64,000 nucleotides of DNA from Brasenia schreberi (GCA_036023115.1 JAYKKT010000055.1:12710501-12774500), one strand, 5' to 3'; shown: positions 19,458-31,000, counted from the first letter of the stretch. Numbers and translations: made by a program. The notes: a model not told the origin generated them from the letters alone.

Positions 19458-20579
19458 GATTTAGGTTAAATTTCCATTTTTGAAAACCTTTAGGGATAGC
19501 TGCTTTGAAACTTCGAAAGTAAGGTTCAAAGGCAAATTGTGTGACCCTGAGTTAGAGAATTCGCACTTGTGAAAGAGTAGAGTCTTCCAAACGCGTGGTT
19601 ACATTTCAAAATCCTTCTTCTTACAAAGAAAGGCCTAGTTCAATATAGCAAGATACTTGCAAGTAGTACGTGCTATTTCTAAATAGGCTGATCTGGAATG
19701 GATCGAGTGTGACCTTGGGATAAGTCCTCCCCTCTTCTCTTCTCCTTCCAAAAGGAAAACGTGGCCAAAATAAAGGGAATTTCCCATCCAAAGTCTCTTT
19801 CCAAAAGAAAGAAACCAGAATCAAAAAGAAAAATCGATTCTCTTATGAAAAAGAGGGATTAAAGAAAAAATACTCCCAAAAGGAGACCCTCTATGGAAAA
19901 AAGAAAAAAGAGGCCAAAAAGCTCAAAAAGAGCAGTTTTCCGCCTTCTATGCCTTAAACCACGGGACGCTTCAGAAGGGACCGTGGAATCTCTTTCCCAT
20001 CCCTGGCTTATCCCAAGTATAAACATGGTTCATTTCGAGGAATCCTAAAGTAAAAATAGGATTTACTTACTTGAATTTCATTTTGTTTGAGAATTCGACG
20101 TTTCGAGTAAGACGTAGGAATCTTGAAATATAGCTTGTTTTCTTATAAAACCTCTGCTAGATTAGCGAGTGTCATGACTCAAGCAAAGGCAAACACGAAG
20201 AGCTCGAGATCCTTAGGATCGAGGCTCAAAGCAGTGTTCCCTTTTGTAAATAGATTTTGAAAAATTGAACATCGAACAACATAGGGTCTACTCATTTGGA
20301 GCAGCAGGCCTTCGTAAGTCTCAAGAGTTCGACCATGTCATCCGGTCTCTAGGAGGTCGCCACTCTTGGCACCCCACCCATGTCATGCATCTGCATATCC
20401 ACGCATGGACACTTGCATAACATGATCCCATTTAGGACCAGATCCCATGTAGATCCCTTTGGCGTGATATCGCCTCCTACCAGGGTTTTAAAAGAGAAAT
20501 TTTGTTTAAAAATTGGGACGATCCATATTTTCGTGGATAGATCTAGGGAGACATTGAAAGGGGTGTTGTCGTCTTTGCC
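19458..20579 (+). other. E3 3' untranslated interior
   Basis: No gene. This is the same non-coding tail as 1917-2900, with the CCACGGGACG...CCGTGG inverted repeat near 19960-19986 and the GGAGACCCTCTATGG block near 19885. Confidence 0.8.
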
Positions 20580-20619
20580 ATTATCCAAAGCAATTTGGAT
20601 AATGCCAAAGAGGGGCATC
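20580..20619 (+). promoter_or_regulatory. E3 pre-PPT palindrome and polypurine tract
   Basis: ATTATCCAAA/TTTGGATAAT, 10-bp arms with a 4-nt centre (20580-20603), then AAAGAGGGGCATC (20607-20619), then the LTR. Confidence 0.87.
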
Positions 20620-20885
20620 TGTAAACACCCCAAAATCCCATGATTTTCCCCAAAACACCTGGTTTTGCAAAAAAAGCCCCAAAGGGCTATTTTGAGTCTA
20701 GAAACCCAGGAGCCTTCCAGGCAACCCTGTACATATGTTTAAACTATATATGTTTTAAAATATGTATAATATAGTTTTAAAACCTTTAAAAAGGTGTTTT
20801 GAAACCCCACAAAGCGACTTGGCCTGATGAAAGCAGGACTAGAAGAGCGAAAGAGAGCCCAGAACCAGAGCACATGTCGAGCCCG

Positions 20886-21207
20886 GCACATCAACTCTCG
20901 TATCAGATTCATCCCCAGAATCTTGAACGTCCAAGCCCCTGTTATTAACAAACTACTTGAAGTAATCTCCGGAAGGTGAAAACAGGAGCGAACGACCATG
21001 TTGGCGAAGACCCAATGTAAGACGGAGTACTAATGCTACAGGCCCCGCACATCAACTCTCGTATCAGATTCATCCCCAGAATCTTGAACGTCCAAGCCCC
21101 TGTTATTAACAAACTACTTGAAGTAATCTCCGGAAGGTGAAAACAGGAGCGAACGACCATGTTGGCGAAGACCCAATGTAAGACGGAGTACTGATGCTAC
21201 AGGCCCC
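20886..21207 (+). repeat. 161-bp tandem duplication in U3
   Basis: 20886-21046 and 21047-21207 are the same sequence with a single difference noticed by eye (TACTAATGC against TACTGATGC). The solo LTR at 58340 has only one copy of this segment (about 58605-58770), so the duplication is private to E3 and recent. Confidence 0.92.
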
Positions 21208-21604
21208 GCACAAACCGTTCATTTCGAACATACCCTGAAGGAGTCAGAAATCATATTTGGATCAGATCTGGACCATATATATCCAGATCCAAATCCAAAC
21301 ATACATGTGGATTCGGATTTGGATTTGGATCCAAAGATCCAATCCAATATCCACATCCATGGCCCACATCACCTTCTCATAAATGGAGGTGGGGCCCACA
21401 AGAAAATCACGTGGAAAGCTTGGGTATGAGAGAGCATGGGGGGATTAAATATGAGTGAACATGTGTTAAGCTTGACTTGTGTGTCAAGTTTTGGGTTAAT
21501 CATGTGGGTTAGCCTAATGAGTGTGGGTTTAAGCTTGTATGCACCTACACCTAACCTAGGGCTGCACCAACTTGATGCAACTAGGTCCATGGGTCATGCA
21601 AAGG

Positions 21605-21870
21605 GATGCTCCTAACCCTAATCCTAAGCTAACCCCCCTTACCTAGCCATTTCCCCCTAATCCCGACCTAATCCTAGCCTAATCACCTAACCTACTTCCT
21701 AATCCTTCCCTAATCCTAGACTAATCACCTAACCCACTTCCCTAATCCTTCCCTAAACCTAACCTAATCCCCCTAACCTCACCCTAATCCTAGCCTAAAC
21801 ACCTAACCCACTCCACTAAACCTCACCCTAAGCCCAACCCACCTAGCTAAGCCCTAAACCACTAAACCAA
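21605..21870 (+). repeat. Degenerate CCTAA-rich tract
   Basis: Irregular repeats around CCTAATCC, TAGCCTAATCACC and TAACCCAC. Also in 59130-59400 (+) and 49735-50000 (-). It lies between the old and the new TATA positions of subtype II LTRs. No gene. Confidence 0.75.
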
Positions 21871-22023
21871 CCCACCTAAATCCCTAGCACACCATATCCC
21901 CAAATCACCCAAGACAAATATCTGGCCCACCTAAATATCTAGCCCACCATATCCCCAAACCACTACCACCTAACCTGCCCAACCGACCCCCCAATACCAG
22001 CCCAATCGACCCCACTAAAAGCC

Positions 22024-22030
22024 TATAAAC
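22024..22030 (+). promoter_or_regulatory. Subtype II LTR TATA box (TATAAAC)
   Basis: GCCTATAAACCCCCCCCTCTTGG context, about 1,400 bp into the LTR. The equivalent sites are 59515-59520 (TATAAAA) and 49589-49594 on the minus strand. Confidence 0.62.
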
Positions 22031-22729
22031 CCCCCCCTCTTGGGGCGGGTTTTGCATGAAAAATCTGGGCAGTTCAGCCCTTCCTCTCCTCTCTCATCCC
22101 TTTCTCTCTTCTCTCACCTGCTCCCCTCTTGGAACCCGGCCAGCAACATCACTCCACTCCACTCCACTTCGGCCAACTCCAACTCCACGCCACCGGCTGC
22201 AACATCCCTTCCACTCGACTGCATCTTGACACCCGCCTGCCAGCACCACTCCATCATCCGCCACCTCCATCCCTTCGGCCAGCCTTCATCCCGGTTAGTA
22301 CCCCATCTCAATACCACCTGTTCTCCACTCCCCCTCCATTCTTAGCCACCACCCGCCTACACCTTTTTGCCAAACCCAGCCCGCACCTTCCTTTGCCGCG
22401 CCCATCCAAGGAAATCCCTCTTGCAGCCCAAGGCGACTCTCTAGGCCCAAGTGCAAGCAAGTCTTACCCGGACTAGCTATACGTAAGTGCCTAACTCGGT
22501 CCTTGTTATAGACTTGCTTATGTTTAATTAAATTTGATATGGGGTTGTAATAATGGAGCGTTGTCTCTCCCCGCTTGTAATAATGTGGTTTGGCACACCC
22601 ACACACATGTGCACTTGAGCCTATTCTACTCTTAGCTGCACACGATTTTGACACACACATGGGCCTAATCAGCCCTTAAGATATAGCTATACTTATATAA
22701 TTTAAGTTGCGTGTGTTTTGTTTAAGTTG

Positions 22730-23060
22730 TGTGTGTTGTCTTTCAATTCCCACATTCACACACATTGAGCTTTCGCTCTTATTTTCAAGACCCTAGTAAG
22801 GGCCTATTGCAATTCGTTTTGGGGTGTTTTACTTCAAGTTGTGTGCGTAGTATTTCAATTCTACACTCACACACATTGAGCTTTTGCTCTTACTCCCAAG
22901 ACCTTAGTCATGGCCTATTGCAATTATATTTGGGTTTCATTTATGTCGTGTGCGTAGTACTTCAATTCTACACTCACACACATTGAGCTTTCGCTCTTAC
23001 TCCCAAGACCTTAGTTAAGGCCATATTGCAATTTATATTTGGGTTTCATTTACAAGTCGT
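22730..23060 (+). repeat. LTR hairpin array
   Basis: Three units with GAGC...GCTC hairpins and second stems such as CCCT-agta-AGGG (about 22791-22802). Confidence 0.78.
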
Positions 23061-23826
23061 GTGAGTTGTCTTTCAATATACACACAACACCCACGCACAC
23101 GTTGGCAACCTTCAGGCCCATATATATTATAAGTATTTCCCTTTCGGCTATGTCTTTAAGATTCGGGTTTTAAGGTTCAGCAGTGTGCATAGTCTTTACA
23201 TATATACATGGCACACACTTGCACAATTGAGCCTTTCCGCTCTTAAGATATAGCCATATTTCCCTTTTGCAATTTCCTTTTTGCAAATTTACATTAAGTC
23301 ATTTCCCTTCCGCATTGTCTCTCAATTCGGGTTTTCCCTTTGGAGTAGCGTGAGTTTGCATTGCATATACACCATACCACGAGTTAGGACGCATATTGCA
23401 TCAAAGCAAACCCCACACTCCCGCTCAAAATCCCCCCACTTAGGTCACGTGTGCATACACACCTAGTTGGCCCGAAAAGGGATAAAAAGAAAGACATAGG
23501 CACGTGCAAATCCACGTGAAAATAAAACTTGAAAACCATACAAATCATCCCAAATCGAACACCTCAAACATTTTCCTAGGCTATCATGTCTAAAACTCGA
23601 TTTTCTAAGCATACAGATTGACCCTTGCGCATCGGTGCAAGAAAGTCTGTGACGAAAAGAGCTTGCTTGCTCACAGTCGCCCCGATAGAAGTCAGATTTC
23701 AAAACATTTCTTCGCTAGCTTAAGCAAGCTAGCTGGCACGCCCTTTTGCTTAAATACGACTTAGACACACGAAAAGATTCGCTTCAGGCCTAAGAAACCA
23801 GAGGCGGGGATTTTTCCGTGTCTCCA

Positions 23827-23881
23827 AGCATGAAAAGGTTTATTCCGAGTTCCATAAAACCGGGAGTGGGAATTTTCATGT
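23827..23881 (+). repeat. Short LTR-end fragment at the E3/E4 junction
   Basis: Resembles the end of another LTR (GGGAGTGGGAATTTTCATGTTTA, that is the inverse of the 24208 edge), squeezed between the E3 LTR end and inverted gag sequence. Likely the scar of an inverted recombination. Confidence 0.5.
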
Positions 23882-24073
23882 TTATAGAGACGAACAAGAG
23901 TCAGCTGCCTCGGCCTCTTGGCTAAGGGCGGCGATTTTTGCTTCGAATTCCTTTCGCAAGTCTTCGAGCTCTTCTTTTTTGCTTTGGAGATTGGTTTTTG
24001 AATTTTTTTTCGAAAAAGAACTTGATGAGCACGAGGCTCGGCTAGACACTTCATTGGAGTCTAAACTCGACAT
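23882..24073 (-). pseudogene. Gag N-terminus fragment
   Basis: 63 residues, MSSLDSNEVSSRASC..., matching the first residues of the gag at 36435 (MSSSGSNEVTSRASR...) and of E7 at 54801. It contains the Ser-rich start and the helical EELEDLRKEFEAKIAALSQEAE segment, likely a coiled coil. It is cut at 23882, after DSCSS; the rest of the element is missing. The primer binding site and LTR edge follow on its right, so this belongs to an element whose 5' LTR is 24208-25658. Confidence 0.85.
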
Positions 24074-24185
24074 GACTCAGAATTTTGAAATCCTATAAGT
24101 GCAAACAGGCAAAAGTTTAAACACTTTTCTTGGAAAAAATTTTCGAAGTTTTGTTTTGTTTGATCGAAGTTGGCTTAGGACCCGA

Positions 24186-24203
24186 GTCCCACTGGGCGTG
24201 CCA
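24186..24203 (-). promoter_or_regulatory. Primer binding site
   Basis: Minus-strand TGGCACGCCCAGTGGGAC, differing from the E2 site at one position (A for G), beside the LTR edge at 24208. Confidence 0.8.
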
Positions 24204-24207
24204 AATC

Positions 24208-25658
24208 TGTAAACATGAAAATTTCCACTCCCAGTTTATGGAACATGAAGTAAACCTTTTCGTGCCTAAGTATGCTAGCTAGCTTACTCAAACTAGCCAA
24301 GGTTTTTGAAATGATTTTCTGACTTTGGTGATTGTAGACAAGCGGACTCTTTTCGCTTTAAACCTTCTTGAACTCAAGGGTCAGTTTAAGCGCTTAGAAA
24401 CTTCGATTTTTCAAACAAATGTTTACTTCGAATGATAAGTGTTTGACGAATTCATTTCGTGCCTTCTTTGCAATTTTTTGTTACGGGGCTGGACGTCCCT
24501 ACTTTTCTTGTAAGTTTTATCTATTTAGGCCTGATGTGTGTGCCATGTGTGGCCTAATTTCAGCATGGTTCGAGTGATTTGAGGACTTTTGGAAGTGAGC
24601 GAATGTAGGGATGCTAAAATCCTTTTTGGGTTTTTCGAGAGCGATGATGCGAACTCACTCAAATTGAAATTGCAACTCACTCGACTTTAAGTAAACCCAC
24701 ACAAATTGAAGTGCAACTCTACTTTCACAAAAGTAAACTTACACAAATTGAAGTGCAACTCTACTATCACAAAAGTAAACTCACACAAATTAAAGTGCGA
24801 CTCTACTTTCACAAAAAGTAAACTCACAAATTGAAATGCGACTCTACTTTCACAAAAGTAAACTCACACAAATTGAAATGCGACTCTACTTTCACAAAAG
24901 TAAACTCACACAAATTAAAGTGCAACTCTACTTTCACAAAAGTAAACTCACACGACTTGAAATATATATAGGTTTTATCCTAAGAGCGGAAAGTCTGAAG
25001 TGCGCGCGGGTGTACTTGTGTACAATTTAAGAATGGAAAGGCTCGAGTGCATGTGGCTTTTATGATCCAAATCTGATCCAAACACTATTTGGGTCTGGAT
25101 CTGGATATTTATGTCCAGATCTAATCCAAATTTTGTTTCTTCAGTCCTTCTTGGCATCTTGAGACGGGCGGTTTTCACGGGCCCTAGCTTCATCAGTTTT
25201 CTGTCTTGGGCTAGGTTTTTCCCAACCTTCTTAGCCGATCGTCTTCTCACCTTCTAGACTTCGTTTTTGGTTTGATTTCTAGAATTTCAAGCTTGGGCTT
25301 GGATTTCTGATGGCTTTGTCGGTGTTTTGGCTTTGCATTTCATTTCTTAGGGCTGAAGTCTGCTTCTGGCCTGGGTTCTTCTTTTGCTTTTTGGCCCTAT
25401 TTTCATAATCTGGGCTGAATTCTTACCTTTTGACCTGCTATTTGGAGCTGCTTTTCAATCAGGCTCCACCTGCTTGATTTGGCTGCTTAGAAAATTTGGG
25501 TTTTGGCCCGAGTTTAAGAAACCTATATTTTGAAAGATTTCTTGACAAAAGTTTACAACTTTACAACTCCTGGGTTTCGAAAGCTCAAAATTGGTTTTGA
25601 AATGGTTTTACAAACCAGGTGTTTGTTTTGGAAATCAATTGATTTTGGGGTGTTTACA
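24208..25658 (-). repeat. LTR shared by two minus-strand interiors (1,451 bp, internally deleted)
   Basis: Left edge TGTAAACATGAAAATT beside a primer binding site and gag; right edge TTTACA beside a PPT. It is therefore at once the 5' LTR of the remnant on its left and the 3' LTR of E4 on its right. The leader and TATA box are missing (the jump is near 25060). It contains the 42-bp array. Confidence 0.8.
24701..24951 (-). repeat. 42-bp tandem array, six units
   Basis: Unit GTAAACTCACACAAATT-GAAGTGCAACTCTACTTTCACAAAA, small variations, one unit short by a few bases. Continuous with no spacers, inside the U5 side of the LTR. It encodes an apparent 14-residue repeat only because 42 is a multiple of 3. 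Confidence 0.9.
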
Positions 25659-25885
25659 GATGCCCCTCTTTGGCATTATCCAAATTTTATTTGGATAATG
25701 GCAAAGAAGACAACACCCCTTTTTGCTTTCTCTCTGGATTTGTCTTCGAGAATATGGGATCGTCCCAGTTTTGAGAAAAACTTTTTTTTATGCCCGATAA
25801 AAGGGGATTTTTGCCAAAGGGGACTTTACCTAATGTGGTTCTAGTCCTAATTGGGATCATGCATTTGATGACCATGCGTGCACAT
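25659..25885 (-). promoter_or_regulatory. E4 polypurine tract, palindrome and interior edge
   Basis: Minus-strand AAAGAGGGGCATC next to the LTR, then palindrome ATTATCCAAAT/ATTTGGATAAT with a 3-nt centre (25675-25699). The rest is the first 230 bp of E4 interior, cut at 25885 by a solo LTR and resumed at 28906. Confidence 0.84.
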
Positions 25886-26499
25886 TGTAAGACACGTAAA
25901 TTCCCACTCCTGGTTTTGAGGCCGTGAATGAACCTTTTTGAGTTTACGTTGCTTTTAAGGGCATGCCAGTTAGCTTACTCAAACTAGCGAAGATTTTTGG
26001 AAATATCTGACTTTTTGGCGACTGTGGACAAGCGGGATCTTTTCACTTGAAACCTTCTTGAACCGGTGCTCAAGGGTCGCTTTAAGCGCTTAGAAAACTT
26101 TGATTTCCAACAAACATGTACTTTTGAAAGAAAAGCGAGTATTTCGACGATTGTTTGCCTAAATTGCAGTTTTTATTACGGGGGTTGTTTGAATCCAAGT
26201 CTCTCGAGTTTTAGCTATCTTAGGCCAGATGTGTGTGCTTCAAGTGGCCTAAATTTAGCGAGTTTGGAGCATAGTTTCGGGGTTTCCTCTTTGAAAATAT
26301 GCGAATGCAAGGATACACGAACACTCTTCGGGTTTGATATGATGTGAGCTAGGATCGAATTGAAAGCAACTCACACACACAACTTAAAGTAAATACCCGA
26401 ATGTAAGTGCAACTCACGCAGCTGAAAGGGGAATACCCGAACTTTGAAAGCAACTCACATGACTTGAATGTAAATTGAGGAAGGGAGATATACTTATAT

Positions 26500-27135
26500 C
26501 TTAAGAGCAGAAAGGCTCAATGTGTTCGTGTGTGTTGTGTATAAATGGAAAGACAACTCACACGACTGAAATTGAACTTGCCAAAATTGAAATATAAGTA
26601 TAGTAAGAGCAAAAAGGCTCAATGCACGCGTGTGTGTAGTGTAGAATTTAAATGACAAACTCACACGACATGAATTGAACTTTGCTGAAATTGAAATATA
26701 GATATATAAGAGCGGAAAGGCTCAATGTGAGTGAGTGCTTTTGGTGTGTAAATGAAAAGACAACTCACACAACTGAAATTGAACCACCCGGAAATATAAG
26801 TGCATACACAACTGAATGTAAAACTCACGCAGCTGGAATGTATATAAATACACTATATCTTATGAGCAACAAAGGCTCAAAAGGTGCGTAAGAGTGTGGA
26901 GCAAGTGCTCACGTACTTCTTGGGTGAGAGTGTGAAATTTAAATGAGAAACTCACATGACATGAATGTAACAACCCAGAATTGAAATTGCACGGCTTTCA
27001 CTAAAGTCTTTAGAGTAAGAGGGAAGGCTCAAATGTGTGTACAATAGTGTGCAACTAAGAGCGGAAAGGCTCAAGTGCATGTGGGTGTCTTGTGTACGTT
27101 TTAAGAGCAATATGGCTCAAGTGTATGTGTGTGCT
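26500..27135 (-). repeat. LTR hairpin array
   Basis: AAGAGC...GGCTCAA at about 26503, 26606, 26708, 27056 and 27103, with loops agaaag, aaaaag, ggaaag and aatatg. The stem GAGC/GCTC is constant. Confidence 0.75.
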
Positions 27136-28147
27136 TGTGTATCAAGCACCAATATTACATTTCGGGGGGAGACCACGCTCCATTATTACAACCCTGTATC
27201 AAAATTGAATTGAATTTAAAAGGAGTAAGGTAAAAACCGAATTTAAACACTTACAAGTGGACGACTTTTCCTCTCACTCGTGCTTGGGCTTTTTGTCCAC
27301 CTTGGTAGCCAAGAGGGGTCTCCCTAGGTGGGTTATTGGCGTGAGTTGGAGCTCGGGTGTTTAGACTTGGGAAAGGCCTAGGTTCGGCCAAAAGGTAGGG
27401 CACAGTTAGGGTGTGGCTGGCTAAGGCAAGTCATAGTTAGGGTGTATGGCCCTAAGGCAAGTCACGGCCAAAGGGGGTATGGTGCGGGCTGGCTCTAGTC
27501 GGCCCTAAGGGGAAGGTCACGGCCTAGATGGGAAGGCTTAGGTAGTTTGTGGCTGGAGCTGGGGTGCACGACTTGCAGCAGGCAACAGCGGGGTTCCAGG
27601 TGTGACAGTGGCGCTAGGGCGCCGTAGCAGGGGCGCGCGTGATAGTTGTGCGCAAGGCGCAGCAGGGCGCTAGGCGCGTTAGGGCACCGTAGTAGGGCGC
27701 TCGAGTGTCAGGCACGCGGGGCACCGGGTAGAGGCGTGCAGTCTTGGTTAAGTCGAGAAAAACTGAGTTTACTTGGCACTCAGTTAGGTTTGGTTTAGAG
27801 GGTGAGTATGGTGTTGTGCAGGGGGTGTGGCCGTGGTGCAGCACGGGCTGGGCTTAGGGTTAGGTTTAGGTTAGGTTGGGTCGAGCCTAGGCTAGTTTAG
27901 GGTGAGGTTAGGAGGCCTACCTCTTGGAGCTGGTCCACCTTGATCGAGCCCATGTCCACGCCTTGGTTGCAGCCTCCTCCTTGTTCCAAGCCCACCTTAT
28001 TGCAGCCCTTGGCTAGGTCTAGGTTCATACAAGGTTTTAACCCACACCCTTGATCAACCCCACATGGCTAAGTCTCTCTTTCATTCTCTCTCCTCCAAGC
28101 CCTCTCTTGAATTCACGTGAACCCTTGATTTGGGACCCCCTCACCTC

Positions 28148-28155
28148 TATTTATA
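28148..28155 (-). promoter_or_regulatory. LTR TATA box (minus strand)
   Basis: TATAAATA in context GCCTATAAATAGAGGTGAGG on the minus strand. Confidence 0.72.
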
Positions 28156-28905
28156 GGCAAACGAGGTGGGTCTTGGATATGGGTCCTGGATATGGGTCTT
28201 GGAATCCAGATCCGATCTAAACACTATTTGGGTCTAGATCTTCGATCTCGAATATTTTGGGATCCAGATCCAACCCAAATATTTAGTTGGGTTTGGATCT
28301 TGGATCTCGGATATTTGGGATCCAGATCCAATCCAAACACTATTTGGATTTGGATCTGTATATTTGGGTCCAAATCTAGTTCAAATTTCTTTTCTTCAGT
28401 CCTTCTTGGCATTTCGAGATGGACGTTTTGTGCGAGCCCTAGCTTTATCAGCGCTCTGTCTTGTGCTGGGTTTTCCCCAACTTTGTCCTCCGAACTCCTT
28501 CTCACCTTTCTGAACTTCATTTCAGCTCATTTCCGTCGTTTCCAGCCTGGATTTCTGCTGATTGGGTGGATGCTTTGGGCTTGGCTTTTGGTGCTCCGGG
28601 CTTGTAGTTTGCTTTTGGCCTGGGCCTTACTTTTGCCTTTTGATCCTAGCTTTTATCAGGCCAGGGTGCTTTCTTTGGGCTTCTGAACCTGCTTCTGAGG
28701 CTACTTTTGAATTCAGGCTTCACCTGTTGGATTTTGGGTTTTTACAAAAATGGGACTTGGCCAATGTTTGAGAAAGTTTCAATTTGAACGGGGTTTAAAC
28801 CAAAATTTTCAAGCCTTTACAACTCCTGGGTTTTCGAAAGCTCCAGAATCTGGTTTCAAACCAGGTGTTTGTTTTTTAAATTCGTTTGATTTTGGGGTGT
28901 TTACA

Positions 28906-29848
28906 CATATGAGTGAATGACGTGGATGATGTGCTAGAAGATATGGTTTTTTAGATACTTAATTATGGAATGGTCGAACTTGGGAGTCTTATGAAGACCT
29001 GCTGCATCAAGTGAGCTAGTCTTATGTTGCTCGATGTTCGGGGTTTTTCTCAACTCGCTTTTGAGAGAGGGAAGACCCTTTTAGCTTCAATCCTAAGGAT
29101 TTTCTGCTTCTCGTGTTTCCCTTTACTTGAGTCTTAACGCTTGCTAATCTAGCAGAAGTTTTATAAGAAAATCAAGCAGCATTTCAAAATTTCTACGCCT
29201 TACCCAACAACGTCTAATTCTCAAACAAAATGAGATTCAAGTAAGCATATCCTATTTTTACTTTAGGACTCCTTGAAATGAATCTTTCTTCACTTGGGAT
29301 AAATTATAGGGATGGGGAAAGAGTTACCATGGTCCCTTCTAAAGCGTCCCGTGGTTTGAGGCAAAGAAGTGGAAAACTGCTCTTTTGAGCTTTTGGCAAC
29401 TTTTTCTTTTCATAGAGGGTCTCCCTTTGGGAGTATTTTCTCTTTATTCCCTCTTTTCCATAGAAGAATGATTTTTCTTCTCAATTCTGCTTTCCTTTCG
29501 AAAACGACTTTTGTAGGGATTTCCCTTTTTGCTTTTTGCCAAATTTTCCTTTTGGGAAAGAGAAGAGAAGAGGGGAAGGACTTATCCCAATGATCTACTC
29601 GATTCATCCCAGATCAGCCTATTTAGAAATAACACGTACTACTTGCAAGTATTTTGCTATATTGAACAAGGCCTTCCTTTGTAAGATGAAGATTTTTTGA
29701 AATGTAACCCATCAATTTTTTAAAACTCCACTCTTTCACAAGCATCAATTCCCTTATTCAGGGTCACACGATCCACTTTGATCCTTACTCATGAAGTTTC
29801 AAAGGAGATTTCCTCAAAATATTTTCACAAGAGGATTCAGCACAGACC
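28906..29848 (-). other. E4 3' untranslated interior
   Basis: No gene. Matches 1917-2700 in reverse complement, including the CCACGGGACG...CCATGG block near 29325-29352 and the AGGGTCTCCCTTTGGGAGTATTTTCT block near 29415. Confidence 0.8.
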
Positions 29849-30898
29849 CTACACATGGTATTTTTTTAAATATTGAGCATTCATATGGTCTGCTAAATTC
29901 CTGCCCTCAACATCAATTAACCAGTATGCATTGTTCGTGGTGGTTCCACGTACAACATAAGGACCATCCCACTTGGGCCGCTACTTTTCAAGTGGATGTG
30001 GGCCATGCTGGTGGATGATTACAAGGTCTCCCACTTTGAAGTGGCAAGGCTTCATATGCTTTTCATAATGTCGGGCTACCCTTTGCTGGTATGCATATGC
30101 ATGATCCATAGCAAGGAGCCTTCTTTCATCTAATAAATCAAGCTCGACCATTCTAGCATGCTGAAACGTCTGTAGGGGGAGGTCGAGTGCAAGTGATGTA
30201 TGGAATGAATGCAATTTGGTATGAATGGGGAGAATGGCGTTTGTGGGAGTTCTGATGGAAGTCCTATAAGCCCATAAGGCTTCATCAAGCTTCTCATGCC
30301 ATGTCCTACCCTTCTCTAAGGTTTTCTCAATGATACTTATGAGGGTCTTGTTGGTGGCTTCGGATTGGCCGTTGCCTTGAGGGTAGTAGGGCGATGAGAA
30401 GTGATGAGTTATGCCATAAGTGTTACATAACTTTACCGTCCTCTCGTTCTTGAAGGGGGTGCCATTATCAGACACTAGGTCTCTTGGAACTCCAAATCGA
30501 GCCAAGATATTCTTCTTAATTAACGCCACTACATGTTACCCCTGGACATTAGTCAGGGAGGTAGCTTCAACCCATTTAGAAAAATACTCGGTGGCTGCTA
30601 GGATGAACCTATGTCCATTTGATGCATTTGGAAAGATTGGTCCTATGATGTCAAATGCCCACATGGTGAATGGCCATGGGCTGACCACGGAATGCAAGGT
30701 TGATGATGGGATATGAATGGTGTGTCCATGCACTTGACATGGGTGACATTTCCTAGCATGATCATGACAATCTTGCTTTAAAGTGGACCAAAAGTAACCA
30801 GCTCTAAGTATTTTCATCGTCATCATGTTTGCATTTACATGCCCTCTGCATTCTCCATCGTAGAATTCATGCATTATAATCCTAGCCTCCTTAAGGTC
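29849..30898 (-). pseudogene. E4 integrase
   Basis: Integrase, inserts element cDNA into host DNA. In minus-strand order: zinc finger with EFYDGECRGH and KCHPCQVHG; DDE core with FDIIGPIF (first Asp), VSDNGTPF (second Asp) and YYPQGNGQSEATNKT (Glu); C-terminal ARMVELDLLDERRLLAMDH ... GDLV and GPHPLEK. Breaks: a stop between 30536 and 30529 (relatives read GQHVV), loss of about 10 residues with NATPFELVYG (around 30240), a stop/frameshift near 29985 just before the GPY module. The original stop (KKYHV-stop) is at 29849-29851. Catalytic residues remain but the frame is lost. Confidence 0.9.
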
Positions 30899-31000
30899 GA
30901 TAAGATGCTAGTAAAACTTTTTTTTACAAAGAATCCCTCCCAAAATTATGTATCGGGTTGAAATCTTTCGAATGAAAGCGTTGTCTTTAGATGAAGCGAA

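Larger units (their letters stand above)
16399..23826 (+). mobile_element. E3: 5'-truncated Tat-type element
   Basis: Pol (16399-19457), 3' UTR (19458-20579), PPT (20607-20619) and complete 3' LTR (20620-23826). The 5' LTR, gag, protease and RT start are absent here; if E2 inserted into E3, they should lie left of the window, beyond the rest of E2 and E1. Confidence 0.85.
20620..23826 (+). repeat. E3 3' LTR, subtype II (3,207 bp)
   Basis: Starts TGTAAACACCCC. The end should be TCTACA but reads TCTCCA (23821-23826). Compared with subtype I, the first TATA site reads CATAAATGGAGGTGGGG (about 21379) and a tract of degenerate CCTAA/CCTAATCC repeats plus a new TATAAAC (22024) follow. Hairpin array at 22730-23060. 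Confidence 0.85.
25886..28905 (-). mobile_element. Solo LTR nested in the E4 3' UTR (3,020 bp)
   Basis: Edges TGTAAGACACG (25886) and GGGTGTTTACA (28905). Flanking sequence left (..GTGCACAT) and right (CATATGAGTGAATGA..) joins into the uninterrupted form seen at 2695-2735 (reverse complement). A 5-bp duplication CACAT is expected; the right copy seems to have lost one CA. The leader (27240-27900) is GC-rich, with GGCGCTAGGGCGCC-like words. Confidence 0.8.

Noticed and set aside
21605..21870. CCTAACCC-like strings resembling plant telomere repeats
   Set aside because: The period is irregular and most units are CCTAATCC or TAGCCTAATCACC; the same tract recurs at fixed LTR positions (49735-50000, 59130-59400), so it is LTR leader sequence.
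24701..24951. CRISPR-like array
   Set aside because: The units are contiguous with no unique spacers, in a plant LTR.
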